DNA from: Folioceros fuciformis | Lineage: Eukaryota > Anthocerotophyta > Anthocerotopsida > Anthocerotales | Assembly (NCBI GenBank): GCA_049999805.1 | Contig: JBNGIO010004209.1 | Span: forward strand, 1-52,913 | Reading direction: 5' to 3' | DNA length: 52,913 nucleotides | Shown here: piece after piece, positions 44,491 through 52,913 of the stretch | Layout of the letters: each line of letters starts with the position of its first letter | Position numbering within the stretch: the first letter of the stretch is position 1 | The notes under the pieces: model-generated | The model's input: only the letters and a program-made list of their open reading frames with translations | Databases searched by the model: none | What the model was told of the DNA's origin: nothing | Translations under genes and position numbers: made by a program

Positions 44491-46078
44491 ATGACGGAAA
44501 CGAAGTGCGGGAGGCTCTTACCTGGAGGAGTGCTCTGGACAGCAGGTCTGTTGCGTGTGGTGTTGATCTGGTATGGAGAATGGCACGACGCTCATTCGGA
44601 GGTTCCCTATACGGACATCGACTACACGGTCTTCTCCGATGCAGCTGGACTCATGGCAGATGGGAAGTCCCCGTTTTTGAGAGACACGTACCGTTACTCC
44701 CCCCTGCTGGCTTTGATTCTGCTGCCCAATACGTGGTTGCATCGGTGCTGGGGCAAGGTGTTGTTCGCCTCGTGTGGTGAGTCCCTCGATCCGGAGCCCC
44801 GGGAGGGATTGTGTTTCTAATGAAGCACAGTGGTGAACGGTGCAGGCATTGTAGCAGGGTGGAGAAGCTGAAGGATAGGACCGTTGTGTGGTCATGCAGA
44901 TCTGCTGGTAGGTGTGCTGATCCGGGACTGTGTCCGGCTGCGGGGAGTCTCCAGGAAGCAGGCGGAAGCTTGTGCTGCAGCATGGCTCTTCAACCCCTTC
45001 ACCTTTGCTGTGGCCACTCGGGGGAACTGCGAGGCTCTTGTGTCTGCCGTCCTTCTCGTACTGCTCATCTGTCTTATGGAAGGTAGGATGTCCCTGGTGC
45101 CGTTGCAGGGGCCTGGTTTTGTGAGCAATCTTGTTCTGTATGTAAGGGACCGTCGTTTGCAGGTCGGGTGGTACAGGCTGCCGTGTGGTATGGCATCATT
45201 GTGCACTTCAGGATCTACCCAATTATTTATGCTCCATCCATCTTGATCCTTCTTGATGAACAATACCATGGTAAGGCGGCAAAGGGGAACCATGCTGCGG
45301 ATGATGGTGAGAGAATCTCTGGGGCATTGTCAAGGATCATGGCGCTGCTGATCACAAGGGAAAGGTTGACCTTCGGGCTTGTGTCGGGCGGAGTCTTCTT
45401 CCTTTTAACTGGTGTCTCCTATGGGCTGTATGGGCAACAGTTTTTGCACGAAGCTCTGTTATACCACTTGACACGGACGGATCCAAGACATAACTTTTCC
45501 ATCTACTTCTATCACATCTACCTTCACTATGACGTGGGCCTCAATGTTCTAGAACGGCTGCTGTCCTTCATTCCACAGATATCAGTGCAACTGGTCCTGA
45601 CTTCAACTTTTGCCAAGGATCTACCTTTCTGCATCTTTGCACAGACTGTTGCCTTCGTGGCCTTCAACAAGGTACGACGAACTGATTGTCTCTTTGACCT
45701 GTATCTGTTTTGAACCTGACCACTTCTGAGAATCACACAGTTTATATGCCCTTTGTGCAGGTCATTACTGCTCAGTACTTCATCTGGTTCTTCTGCCTTC
45801 TGCCTTTGATTTTGCCTATGACCAAGCTGAGGTTGGGGGGTGCTCTGTGTAGCGGTTTCTGGCTCTTCACACAGCTGCATTGGCTTGCGTGCGCCTATCT
45901 GTTGGAGTTCAAGGGAAGGAACGTCTTCTTCCCTCTTTGGATTGCCAGCATTTTCTTCTTTGCTTCGAACGTTACGGTGTTGGTGGCCCTCATCATCTTC
46001 CATTCTTACACTCCACTTTTTATGGAAGGGAAATTGACCAATGTTGCAAAATCCCATCACGTTCGAAAAACGTCCTGA
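44491..46078 (+). CDS. PIGM: GPI mannosyltransferase 1 (PIG-M)
   Basis: ER multi-pass GT50 enzyme that adds the first mannose to the GPI anchor core from dolichol-phosphate mannose. Exons 44491-44776, 44900-45082, 45163-45671 and 45761-46078 give 431 residues, typical for PIG-M (about 420-450). The lumenal DXD-type motif is in [15 protein letters not shown]; further hallmarks are [91 protein letters not shown] and [13 protein letters not shown]. About ten hydrophobic segments follow from the composition. The ATG at 44491 is the first in the conserved frame; upstream codons lack an ATG. Confidence 0.96.
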
Positions 46079-47105
46079 ACTGTCAGACTAAGACTTGTGT
46101 ATTCCGGGGAACTTTCAAGCAGGCTGAATGCTCTTCTAGGCGTCCGTCCTAGTCACATAGGAGACCTAAACAGTTAAGTTACGCTGTACGCGTAGTCACG
46201 CTCTGAGGTGCAGTCTTCGGCCAGCCATCTTTTGGAGCCTTTGGGTGATACAATTTTGCTCTTCACATAGAGAAATCCAGTGGACGACGTGATTGACTAC
46301 GACCTTGACAAACGCTTCAGCACTCGGGAGGGGAAGGTTGTCTTTCACCTCGTTGACTTCCACTTTTTCAGGCACTCCATAGCTGTGCTGTAAGGGGATA
46401 GCTATCTTCCCCGAGCCTACGTTGAAGAATCTTAAGAGGGGTTTGCTCTCTTTCCAAAAACACACGCAAAGGGGAACGCAAAGACTCTCATCTAGAATAA
46501 GAACTGTAAAAATCCCATGTATCCATTGTCAAGTGGGGGCAACCTTGGAGAGGGCACCAGAGGTCAAGGGGACCCAGCGCCCCAACATACATTTATGTGA
46601 TGTACTGCGTGAAAGTTTCTGAGAAACTGCTCTCCAACTACCATTTCATAACAGACTGATTAAGGACGACAATGAAATTTTCTCCTATTCGCTGGTTCCT
46701 TTTTGCGCAGAACATGGGAAGGAAAAATCCCTGTAGGTTCTGCTCACGACAGGCCGCAGTCGCGTTAGCTCCTAGCTTTGACGCTGTTGCATATTAAGGC
46801 AACAGTATGTTGGAGCTGGCCAAGTTCCTAACTTAACACACAACTCTGTGGCAAATTTTTGAAAACTGCACAAGGAATGTAGACTACAAACACGAAAAAT
46901 ATCGCAAGTCAATGTAGTGCAAGTCTGAGATCATGGGTCTGCAAGGTTATAGAAGAGACGATATGCTGCATCCAACCTTCTCAGTTTACTTCCTACTGCA
47001 CAATTTCTTGCAAACCCTTGCCGAGATGACGAGAGTCTGCGAGGGAGACAAATCCGAAGCAGCTGATGACTCCTAGAGATGTCAGTGCGTATGTTTCCAA
47101 GGCAA
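46079..47105. other. Convergent 3' flanks of PIG-M and the ARO-like gene
   Basis: Non-coding. A minus-strand open frame (46196-46465) ends KMAGRRLHLRA and contains a protein-like stretch around GVPEKVEVNEVKDNLPLPSA, but no start, splice context or family supports it as a gene. Confidence 0.45.
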
Positions 47106-49067
47106 TCACGGAGATAGCTCCAGCGTCCATATGGCCTCACCGATAAGCGACTTCATCGGAGAGTCTACATACTTCGCGTCCCTGGAAACCAGTAGTGCTG
47201 GCAGAGCTCCATCAAGGGATTCCCTGTCTCCTACATGTATCGCCAGATAGCACAGGAGTCTCAAAGCATGAAGCTGTGCATCAATGTCACCAAAAGAAAC
47301 AAGCTGCACAATAGGACCGACTGCGGAGCTTGCGATAACTGATTTGGAGTGCTCAACCTTCAAAAAATTGTCGTTGTCAACAAACTTCGTAAGAGCTGCA
47401 GCTGCTGCCTCTGCTACACGCGGATTATCTCTGTTGGACAGCTGGGCAGCAAGAGGTTTAATGACGTTCGTTGAAGCTGGAAATATCCTGGCCAGGCAGC
47501 CAATGGATTTCAAACAAGGCACCTGCAACTCAGGTTCTCCTTCTTGAATGACACGAAGCAATTGTTGAACAATAGCCTTGGCAGTAGGGGAGTTGGTCTT
47601 GAAAGCTGCCCTCTTCAGGTCCCCATCCATCTCAGCGGCTATAGCAATCTCCGTGACTGCCATGACTGAGTTCATCTGCACTTCTCTATCCCCTTGCTCT
47701 ATCAGTTTGGCAAAGCATAACAAAGCCCTGGTATCCGTAATGCTCTTACAGTTACTAATGTTTTCTTTGGCCATCATCCACAGAGCACGGGCAACTTCCG
47801 CCTTAAGCTTCGCTTTAACCTCTGGGTCCTCCCTGTCCCTGTCTTTCCGACTGGCCTGCCGCAGATGTCCAGCTCTACCACTCTCTGCCGCACCCCACAC
47901 TGGGCCACCTCCACCAGCACTGGGCCTGGAATAGGCAGATTTGTAATCAGCAACAATAGAGGGCTTCACTGGGACATCCACCCTCTGCGGCGAGACTTCA
48001 TAGTCATCCCGCACCTCGTGCTTCAAGCTATGGTTCAACCCAACCTCTCCTACGCCTTCATGGTCAGAAGGTTTGGACGAGTGACTATCCCTTCCTCCAA
48101 CCCCCTTTTTAGCCAAGCTGGACGTGACCACGGTGTGCATAGTAACCTTGTTCTGGGAAGGCTCTTCCACAGTAGTGTCGCGGGCAAGCAAAGCCACCAA
48201 TAACCGAATAGCACCATTGCTTGCAAAATTCTTCTGTGCATCCACACTAAAAAAGGCCATCTGAGCCAAAGCCCAGGCAACCGCAATCTGCACCTTCATC
48301 GGACCATTCTGGAGCACGCGAGTAAACACCAGAATTGCTCCGCTATTGATCATTTCCTTCACCCCCTCTTCGTCCATGGCAAGCTGCCCAAGAGCCCTGG
48401 CTGCATTTTCCTGCCCTGTCGCAGTCCCATCCGACAGCAACTTGAGAAGCGGAGGCAGGCCTTCTTCCTCGATAATCATCTTCGCATGCCGATCACTACT
48501 ACTAGCCCAACTAGCAAGATCGTCAGCACTTTCAGCCTTGGCCTCCATCGTCCCTGACATTAAAAGGGCAATCAGTCCCCATATGGTAGCCAGATTAGGA
48601 TCCGTCGACGCCACAGGCGGCATACCAGCATGCTCCGACTGCTCATCTCCACTAGCACACACACTGAGCAGCCATCTGAGGTCCCCAATTGAGCTTTCGA
48701 TCCTGTCGTTAACCTTTTTGAAGTCCGTGGCCGATGCCAGGATGATCACTTTCCTCACGAAGCCGCTCTTCTTGCACTTCTTGGCCAGAGCAAGAGCTTT
48801 CTCCAAAGACTTCTCCAAACCCTCCATAATCCTCTTGGCGGGCCTTTCATACAGCCCAATAGTCCGAGCTGCGCTCTGCAACAGGTCTCTCAGCGTGTCC
48901 AGCTGGCTCTTCAGAGTCTCGCATTCCAATTTCCGCGTATCCGGGTCCTGCAAAGCCGACCGAATCTCATCCGTCTTGTGCACCAGCTGGGCCAGCTCAT
49001 GCCTGGTGCCCTCCATTCCGCACAACTGCCCCCTACCGCCGCCGGGCACTCGACCCTCCAGCTCCAC
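47106..49067 (-). CDS. ARMADILLO REPEAT ONLY (ARO)-like protein
   Basis: A 653-residue single-exon protein of the plant ARO family, which in Arabidopsis marks polarised tip-growth sites and ROP signalling. The helical N-terminal domain is similar to ARO1 (about 20-150): ARTIGLYERPAKRIMEGLEK, SLEKALALAKKC, IGDLRWLLSV. Armadillo repeats follow, with IIEEEGLPPLLKLLSDG, GQENAARALGQLAMDEEG, MKVQIAVAWALAQM and, after a Ser/Gly-rich linker (about 320-400), further repeats from VARALWMMAKENISNCKSIT to QLHALRLLCYLAIHVGD. No kinase or U-box domain is present. The start may be at residue 1 or at a second Met at residue 18. The gene diverges from COX15 (276 bp apart). Confidence 0.92.
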   Translation of the reverse strand: MELEGRVPGGGRGQLCGMEGTRHELAQLVHKTDEIRSALQDPDTRKLECETLKSQLDTLRDLLQSAARTIGLYERPAKRIMEGLEKSLEKALALAKKCKKSGFVRKVIILASATDFKKVNDRIESSIGDLRWLLSVCASGDEQSEHAGMPPVASTDPNLATIWGLIALLMSGTMEAKAESADDLASWASSSDRHAKMIIEEEGLPPLLKLLSDGTATGQENAARALGQLAMDEEGVKEMINSGAILVFTRVLQNGPMKVQIAVAWALAQMAFFSVDAQKNFASNGAIRLLVALLARDTTVEEPSQNKVTMHTVVTSSLAKKGVGGRDSHSSKPSDHEGVGEVGLNHSLKHEVRDDYEVSPQRVDVPVKPSIVADYKSAYSRPSAGGGGPVWGAAESGRAGHLRQASRKDRDREDPEVKAKLKAEVARALWMMAKENISNCKSITDTRALLCFAKLIEQGDREVQMNSVMAVTEIAIAAEMDGDLKRAAFKTNSPTAKAIVQQLLRVIQEGEPELQVPCLKSIGCLARIFPASTNVIKPLAAQLSNRDNPRVAEAAAAALTKFVDNDNFLKVEHSKSVIASSAVGPIVQLVSFGDIDAQLHALRLLCYLAIHVGDRESLDGALPALLVSRDAKYVDSPMKSLIGEAIWTLELSP

Positions 49068-49343
49068 CCATCCCGATCATCCCCATCACGACCCAGCGCC
49101 GCCTTCCCACCGTGAGCTCCACCATTGCGCCTCCCTTGAGCCTTCCACCAGCTGGTGCTGCAAGCCCTTGCATTTTGGGCGTCACAGCTTTCAACGCTTC
49201 GTTGAGCTTTTCGTCTCCATGGTAGGGCCCTGGTCGTGGCGATAGCGAGGAAGTTTCTGGTCAGGCCTGGTCTTCGGAACGGCTCGGATGAGTCGGATCG
49301 CCGACCCCAATCAGTTCATTTGCCTTCCCTCGTGCCTGTTGGG
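49068..49343. promoter_or_regulatory. Putative bidirectional promoter, ARO-like / COX15
   Basis: There are 276 bp between divergent start codons. The stretch is GC-rich and has no clear TATA box. Confidence 0.4.
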
Positions 49344-51388
49344 ATGCTCCGTGTTGGTCGTCGCGCAGCACCTTCCTGCTGGCGCGCTTTGCTGGCCCGG
49401 CAGCAGTCAACCGCTTCATCGGCTCCGTGTTTAGCTGGCGAAGGCGTTGCTGGGTTTGCAGCCAGACCGCTCTTCAGTCGCTGCTACTCCAAACTGCTGC
49501 TGAACAATGTTCGTGTCAGCCTCTCGTGTATGCTGTGGTGGGTGTTCGGGGGTGTAGAACCTTGACTCCTGGTATTACCCTCTGGTTTGCAGGTTTTCGG
49601 ACGCCCCTCTGCAGTCACTCAGCGTTGCATCCACGCCGCTGCTGCAATTCACGACCCTGCTGCGGTGGCAGGTCAGAGGAAGGTGCGAGTATGGCTGCTC
49701 TGCTGCACAGGGTGGGTGTTCAGCTTGGTTGTGCTGGGAGGAGTCACACGACTGACCAGGTCTGGGCTGTCCATGACGGACTGGAAGTTCGCTGGGACTC
49801 TGCCTCCTCTGTCACCTGAGGAGTGGCAGGTGGAGTTTGACAAGTACAAGCTGTCTCCTGAGTACAAACGGTGAGCGTGGCAGGCACTGAATTGGATTCT
49901 TGTGGGTCGGTAGGTGAGGGATGGAACGACTTGTAGGAGGGGCGTCATCACTCATACAGATGCGTGCTTCAGTGTGAATCAGGGTATGAGTTTAGAGCAC
50001 TTCAAATTTATATATTGGATGGAGTACGCTCACAGAATGTGGGGCAGAGGGCTTGGAGTGCTCTTCGCCGTACCTTTTGCCTACTTCGGGTTCAAAGGCT
50101 ACGTCAGCGGCCCACTTGCTGCGAGGCTGTCCGTGTTGTTTGGCATGGGCGCTGCTCAGGGATTCGTGGGATGGTGGATGGTTAAAAGTGGGCTTGAGGT
50201 AAATCTCTTTGCAGCTGCTTAAAGTGTTGGTTTGTATGGATTCAAAATGTGGTCAAGTGTAACTGATGCAGCAAGATATGGGTCAAATAGCAATAGTTTC
50301 TGTGCAGATGGAATTGACAGCTTCAGCTGTTGCCTGACAGCACGATGTCTTGTCCTGAGATTGAAGGTGGAATTCTTTTGTACAGGAGCCCAAATCTGTA
50401 TTCGCCCAGCCAAGAGTCAGCCCCTATCGTCTGGCCGTCCACCTGACATCAGCATTTGCCATTTATTCAGGCCTTCTTTGGACAGCCCTGTCTGTTGGCG
50501 CACCCGAGTCAGTCGCTAACTCGGCGGACCTGGTTTCAGCAAACAGGAAGCTATGGAAGCTTCTTGTGCCTGTTGCCGCCCTCGTGGGTTTGACAGCCCT
50601 ATCTGGGGCATTTGTTGCTGGAAACGATGCGGTGAGAGTTTCGATTCAGTTGAAGGGAAATCCTTTTTCTTGGTGAACCCCGTACTTCTGAGTACCTTAT
50701 TCCTCTAGACATTGAACTGAGAACTGCCTGTGTTCTTGTTTGTGGTTATTGCAGGGCCATGCCTTCAACACGTTTCCCAAAATGGGAGACCGATGGATCC
50801 CCGATGATGTTTTGGAGATGCAACCCTTACTCAGGAACTTCTTTGAGAACACAAGCACGGTTCAGGTAAGCACAAGCGCATGGATGTGCATTTTAGCAGG
50901 TACAATATCAGGACCATACGGCAGCTCTTTGTCGTGGTTAGTGCCGAGAAGGTTCTAGTACTACCGTCAGTCAAGTTCGTCTCTAAAAGTATACCTCGTG
51001 GTGTTTATCAGCTTGACCACCGCGTTCTTGCAATTTCTACACTCATAAGCGTGGGCACCGTCTGGTTCACAACCAGGCACCTAGTTGTGAACCCACAAGT
51101 GCGATTTCTTCTCAACAGTGCTCTTGCCATGACCGCCATTCAGGTTCGTCTTAGCTATCATTCGGGGTTTGGATTGGACCATGTGGTCTCTGAGAGTTCA
51201 GAATAACCAGACTATGTTCTGCGCAGGTAACTCTTGGAGTCTCCACTCTCCTGACATACGTACCCGTCTCGCTTGGTGCTGCCCACCAGGCTGGAGCCTT
51301 GACGTTGTTCAGCATCTTCATAGCTCTGCTAAATGCTGTCAAGCAGCCCAGGACCTTTACACGCATGGCACCCATCCTTCTGCGATAG
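49344..51388 (+). CDS. COX15: Heme A synthase COX15, mitochondrial
   Basis: Inner-membrane enzyme that oxidises heme O to heme A for cytochrome c oxidase. Exons 49344-49508, 49593-49870, 49973-50198, 50386-50631, 50755-50865, 51012-51143 and 51227-51388 give 439 residues. The Arg/Ser/Ala-rich N-terminus (RVGRRAAPSCWRALLARQ) suits a mitochondrial presequence. Conserved blocks are VVLGGVTRLTRSGLSMTDWK, IYWMEYAHRMWGRGLG (heme-ligand His region), GFVGWWMVKSGLE, GAFVAGNDAG, AFNTFPKMGDRWIPDD, LLRNFFENTSTVQLDHR and VTLGVSTLLTYVPVSLGAAH with QAGALTL. Exon 7 ends at TAG 51386-51388 and is followed immediately by a diverged duplicate of itself. The exon 1 donor (AAT|gttcgt) is the weakest splice call. 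Confidence 0.96.
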
Positions 51389-51614
51389 GACTCTTGGAGT
51401 CTCCACTCTCGTGACATACATACCCGTCTCGTTTGGTACCCACCAAGCTGGGTCTTTGACGTTGTTCAGCATCTTCATACCTCTGCAAGACGATGTCAAG
51501 CAGCCCAAGGGCCTGACACGAATGACACCCATCATTATGCGAAGGATTAGAGTGACTAGAAGAACTCAAATTTTCTCCAGATGGCTCTGCATTGGAAAGC
51601 CGGGAGGTGCATAG
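51389..51614 (+). pseudogene. Tandem duplicate of COX15 exon 7
   Basis: Starting at the stop of exon 7, about 160 bp repeat its content and keep the protein reading: TLGVSTLVTYIPVSFGTHQ, then AGSLTLFSIFIPL, DDVKQPKGLTRMTPIIMRR. Compared with copy 1, one codon has been lost cleanly (GAAHQ becomes GTHQ), several residues changed, and the stop is missing, so the frame runs on to TAG at 51612. The only AG immediately upstream (the tag stop of copy 1) would splice in out of frame by one base, so use as an alternative last exon is not obvious. It most likely lies in the 3' UTR. Confidence 0.88.
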
Positions 51615-51746
51615 TGCAGCTACTCCAGCTCAGGAGAGCCCTACTGTGTCGTAACTGCCACCTATTGACCGTTTGATGTCCGTGGAACATGAATGTTTTT
51701 AGGTTATACCCTGCAAGCCAGTCTGCTTTGCATTTGTGCTGCAGCG

Positions 51747-52394
51747 ATGTCGGGAGGGTTCAAAGCCTTCTGGAACAGTCCAGTGGGACCAAAGACCACC
51801 CATTTTTGGGGTCCGGCTGCCAACTGGGGCGTTGTCTTCGCTGTACGTTGCCATGCTTCCATCTGTTCTGGGAGTTTCCGCAATTTAGATGCATATCTGC
51901 CCTGCAGATGCTCTACTGCTACCTATGCATTATTAGGAAGGACGTGCTCTTGTTTGTAGGCCGTTGCGGATTCGACTAAACCGCCTGAACTGATATCTGG
52001 CAACATGACCGGAGGTAATAGTCCTCCATTTTTGTTGCAGAGGCGTCATTTCCTGTTGCCCGACTGGACAGCTTGCTGAAGGAGTCTGGTATCTGCTTGC
52101 ATTGTGCAGCCATGTGCATCTATTCTTTACTGTTCATGAGATTTGCATGGGTGGTCAAGCCACGCAATTACTTTTTGATGGGCACTCACGCTGCTAATGA
52201 GTCCATTCAAGCTTACCAGCTCTCAAGATGGGCACAGCATAAGTAAGCGTGCGAAATGGCTCTGCGACTAACTTGCTGAAAAACTCTCGTCTGTGCATTC
52301 TGACTCAAAGCATGTGAGAGACAATGGTGTAAGTTGTCCTTTTTCGCTGGATTGCAGCTATGGACCAAGGGAGGAGCATTTCAAAAAGAAGTAG
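51747..52394 (+). CDS. MPC1: Mitochondrial pyruvate carrier, MPC1 type (copy b)
   Basis: Second MPC1 paralog. Exons 51747-51842, 51960-52014, 52110-52242 and 52358-52394 give 106 residues. Signatures are WNSPVGPKTTHFWGPAANWG, PPELISGNMTG, MCIYSLLFMRFAWVVKPRNY, THAANESIQAYQLSRWA and a tail YGPREEHFKKK. All three introns fall at the same sites and phases as in copy a. Differences include VVFAAVADST against copy a's less polar loop and a Lys-rich C-terminal end (FKKK). It lies about 360 bp downstream of the COX15 stop on the same strand; no separate promoter is obvious beyond 51615-51746. It may pair with an MPC2 encoded elsewhere. Confidence 0.93.
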
Positions 52395-52913
52395 CTGGTT
52401 GTATGCATTTGGACCCTTCAGAGAAAGAGAACTGTTCCGTAACGTAGGTCATGCATAGGTCCCGTAACCTGTCCTCCATTTCCCAATAGCAACTGTGAGA
52501 AAGGCTGTCGAGATGTTCTTCCTTGGACCGGATGTCCGTCCCCCACTGACACTGTAATGGACCTTACTAGCGGGACAAAGCAATTTGAGCTAGAGCAACA
52601 ACAAGATATTCGAGCAACAGCGGCTGGCAAGAACACATGCACACACAACTTTCGGACCCAGCTTCTGCAGTGGCTGGCAAGAAACCCGCACCGCCAGTAC
52701 TGCTTCCGGAGGTGAGCAACATAGTGCTCTAAGAAAGTTAGGAGTGTTGGAGATGGGACCATTATCGGGGAGGAAAGCACACCCACCAGAGTGCAGGAAC
52801 ACGAGATTATCACAGAGGGAGCGCTGCGACGTCGCATCGTCTGAAAAGACATGAACTAAGCCATACCGTAACCTGGTTTCTCTCCTCTCCTCTCCTCTCC
52901 TCTCCTTAACCCC
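52395..52913. other. MPC1b 3' flank to window end
   Basis: Presumed 3' UTR and intergenic DNA. Minus-strand open frames are featureless. The window ends in a pyrimidine microsatellite. Confidence 0.5.
52881..52905 (+). repeat. (TCTCC)5 microsatellite
   Basis: Five exact tctcc units, preceded by a partial unit and followed by ttaacccc at the window edge. Confidence 0.95.

Overview
This is nuclear DNA from a plant, most likely a seed-free land plant (bryophyte or lycophyte grade). That placement is inference from gene content and style. The genes have GT-AG introns mostly 60-150 bp long and are packed at roughly one per 3.3 kb. Plant hallmarks are a PLS-class PPR protein with an E/E+ tail, a calcium-dependent protein kinase, an ARMADILLO REPEAT ONLY protein, a type-II serine carboxypeptidase-like protein, a LOH-type ceramide synthase and a chloroplast isopropylmalate isomerase. 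The PPR C-terminus (CRKWSNV, WKQPGQSWW) is of the style common in mosses and ferns. One run of exactly 100 N (24251-24350) marks an assembly gap.

Layout. 1-7.6 kb: C-terminal exon of a subtilase (+), leucine-biosynthesis isomerase large subunit (-, 12 exons), a divergent coiled-coil gene (+) and an unresolved coding-like block. 8.5-15 kb: purple acid phosphatase (+) convergent with V-ATPase subunit A (-, 20 exons, complete). 15.8-22.5 kb, all minus: a coiled-coil protein with a BLISTER-like N-terminus, a single-exon PPR protein and ceramide synthase. 22.5-25.2 kb: AT-rich, repeat-bearing intergenic DNA with 35-bp tandem repeats, the gap and what looks like the end of an LTR retrotransposon. 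25.2-30.1 kb: ribosomal protein L38 (+), a DUF212/divergent PAP2 membrane protein (-) and a PEP-mutase/isocitrate-lyase-family enzyme (-). 31.7-35.3 kb: serine carboxypeptidase (+) and a two-exon zinc-knuckle protein of unknown function (+). 36.6-42.7 kb: two intronless minus-strand genes, a group III-like CDPK and AP-3 delta adaptin. 43.6-52.4 kb: two MPC1-type mitochondrial pyruvate carrier paralogs in opposite orientation, enclosing PIG-M, the ARO-like protein and COX15.

I rebuilt splice structures by hand from homology and phase. For IIL1, PAP, VHA-A, LOH, DUF212, PEPM, PIG-M, COX15 and both MPC1 genes, the exon lengths and phases add up to intact reading frames. No operon-like pathway grouping is expected or seen, but the last 9 kb holds three genes for mitochondrial proteins (MPC1 x2, COX15). 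Start codons are close (227-291 bp) at three divergent pairs: IIL1/coiled-coil, MPC1a/PIG-M and ARO/COX15.

The most notable points are: a tandem duplication of the last COX15 exon; a CDPK with intact kinase and EF3/EF4 but destroyed EF1/EF2 and no introns; the inverted MPC1 pair with identical intron positions; a GC-AG intron in VHA-A that could be retained without breaking the frame; and an uncharacterised protein ending in a CCHC zinc knuckle. I did not find a clear novel multi-gene system.
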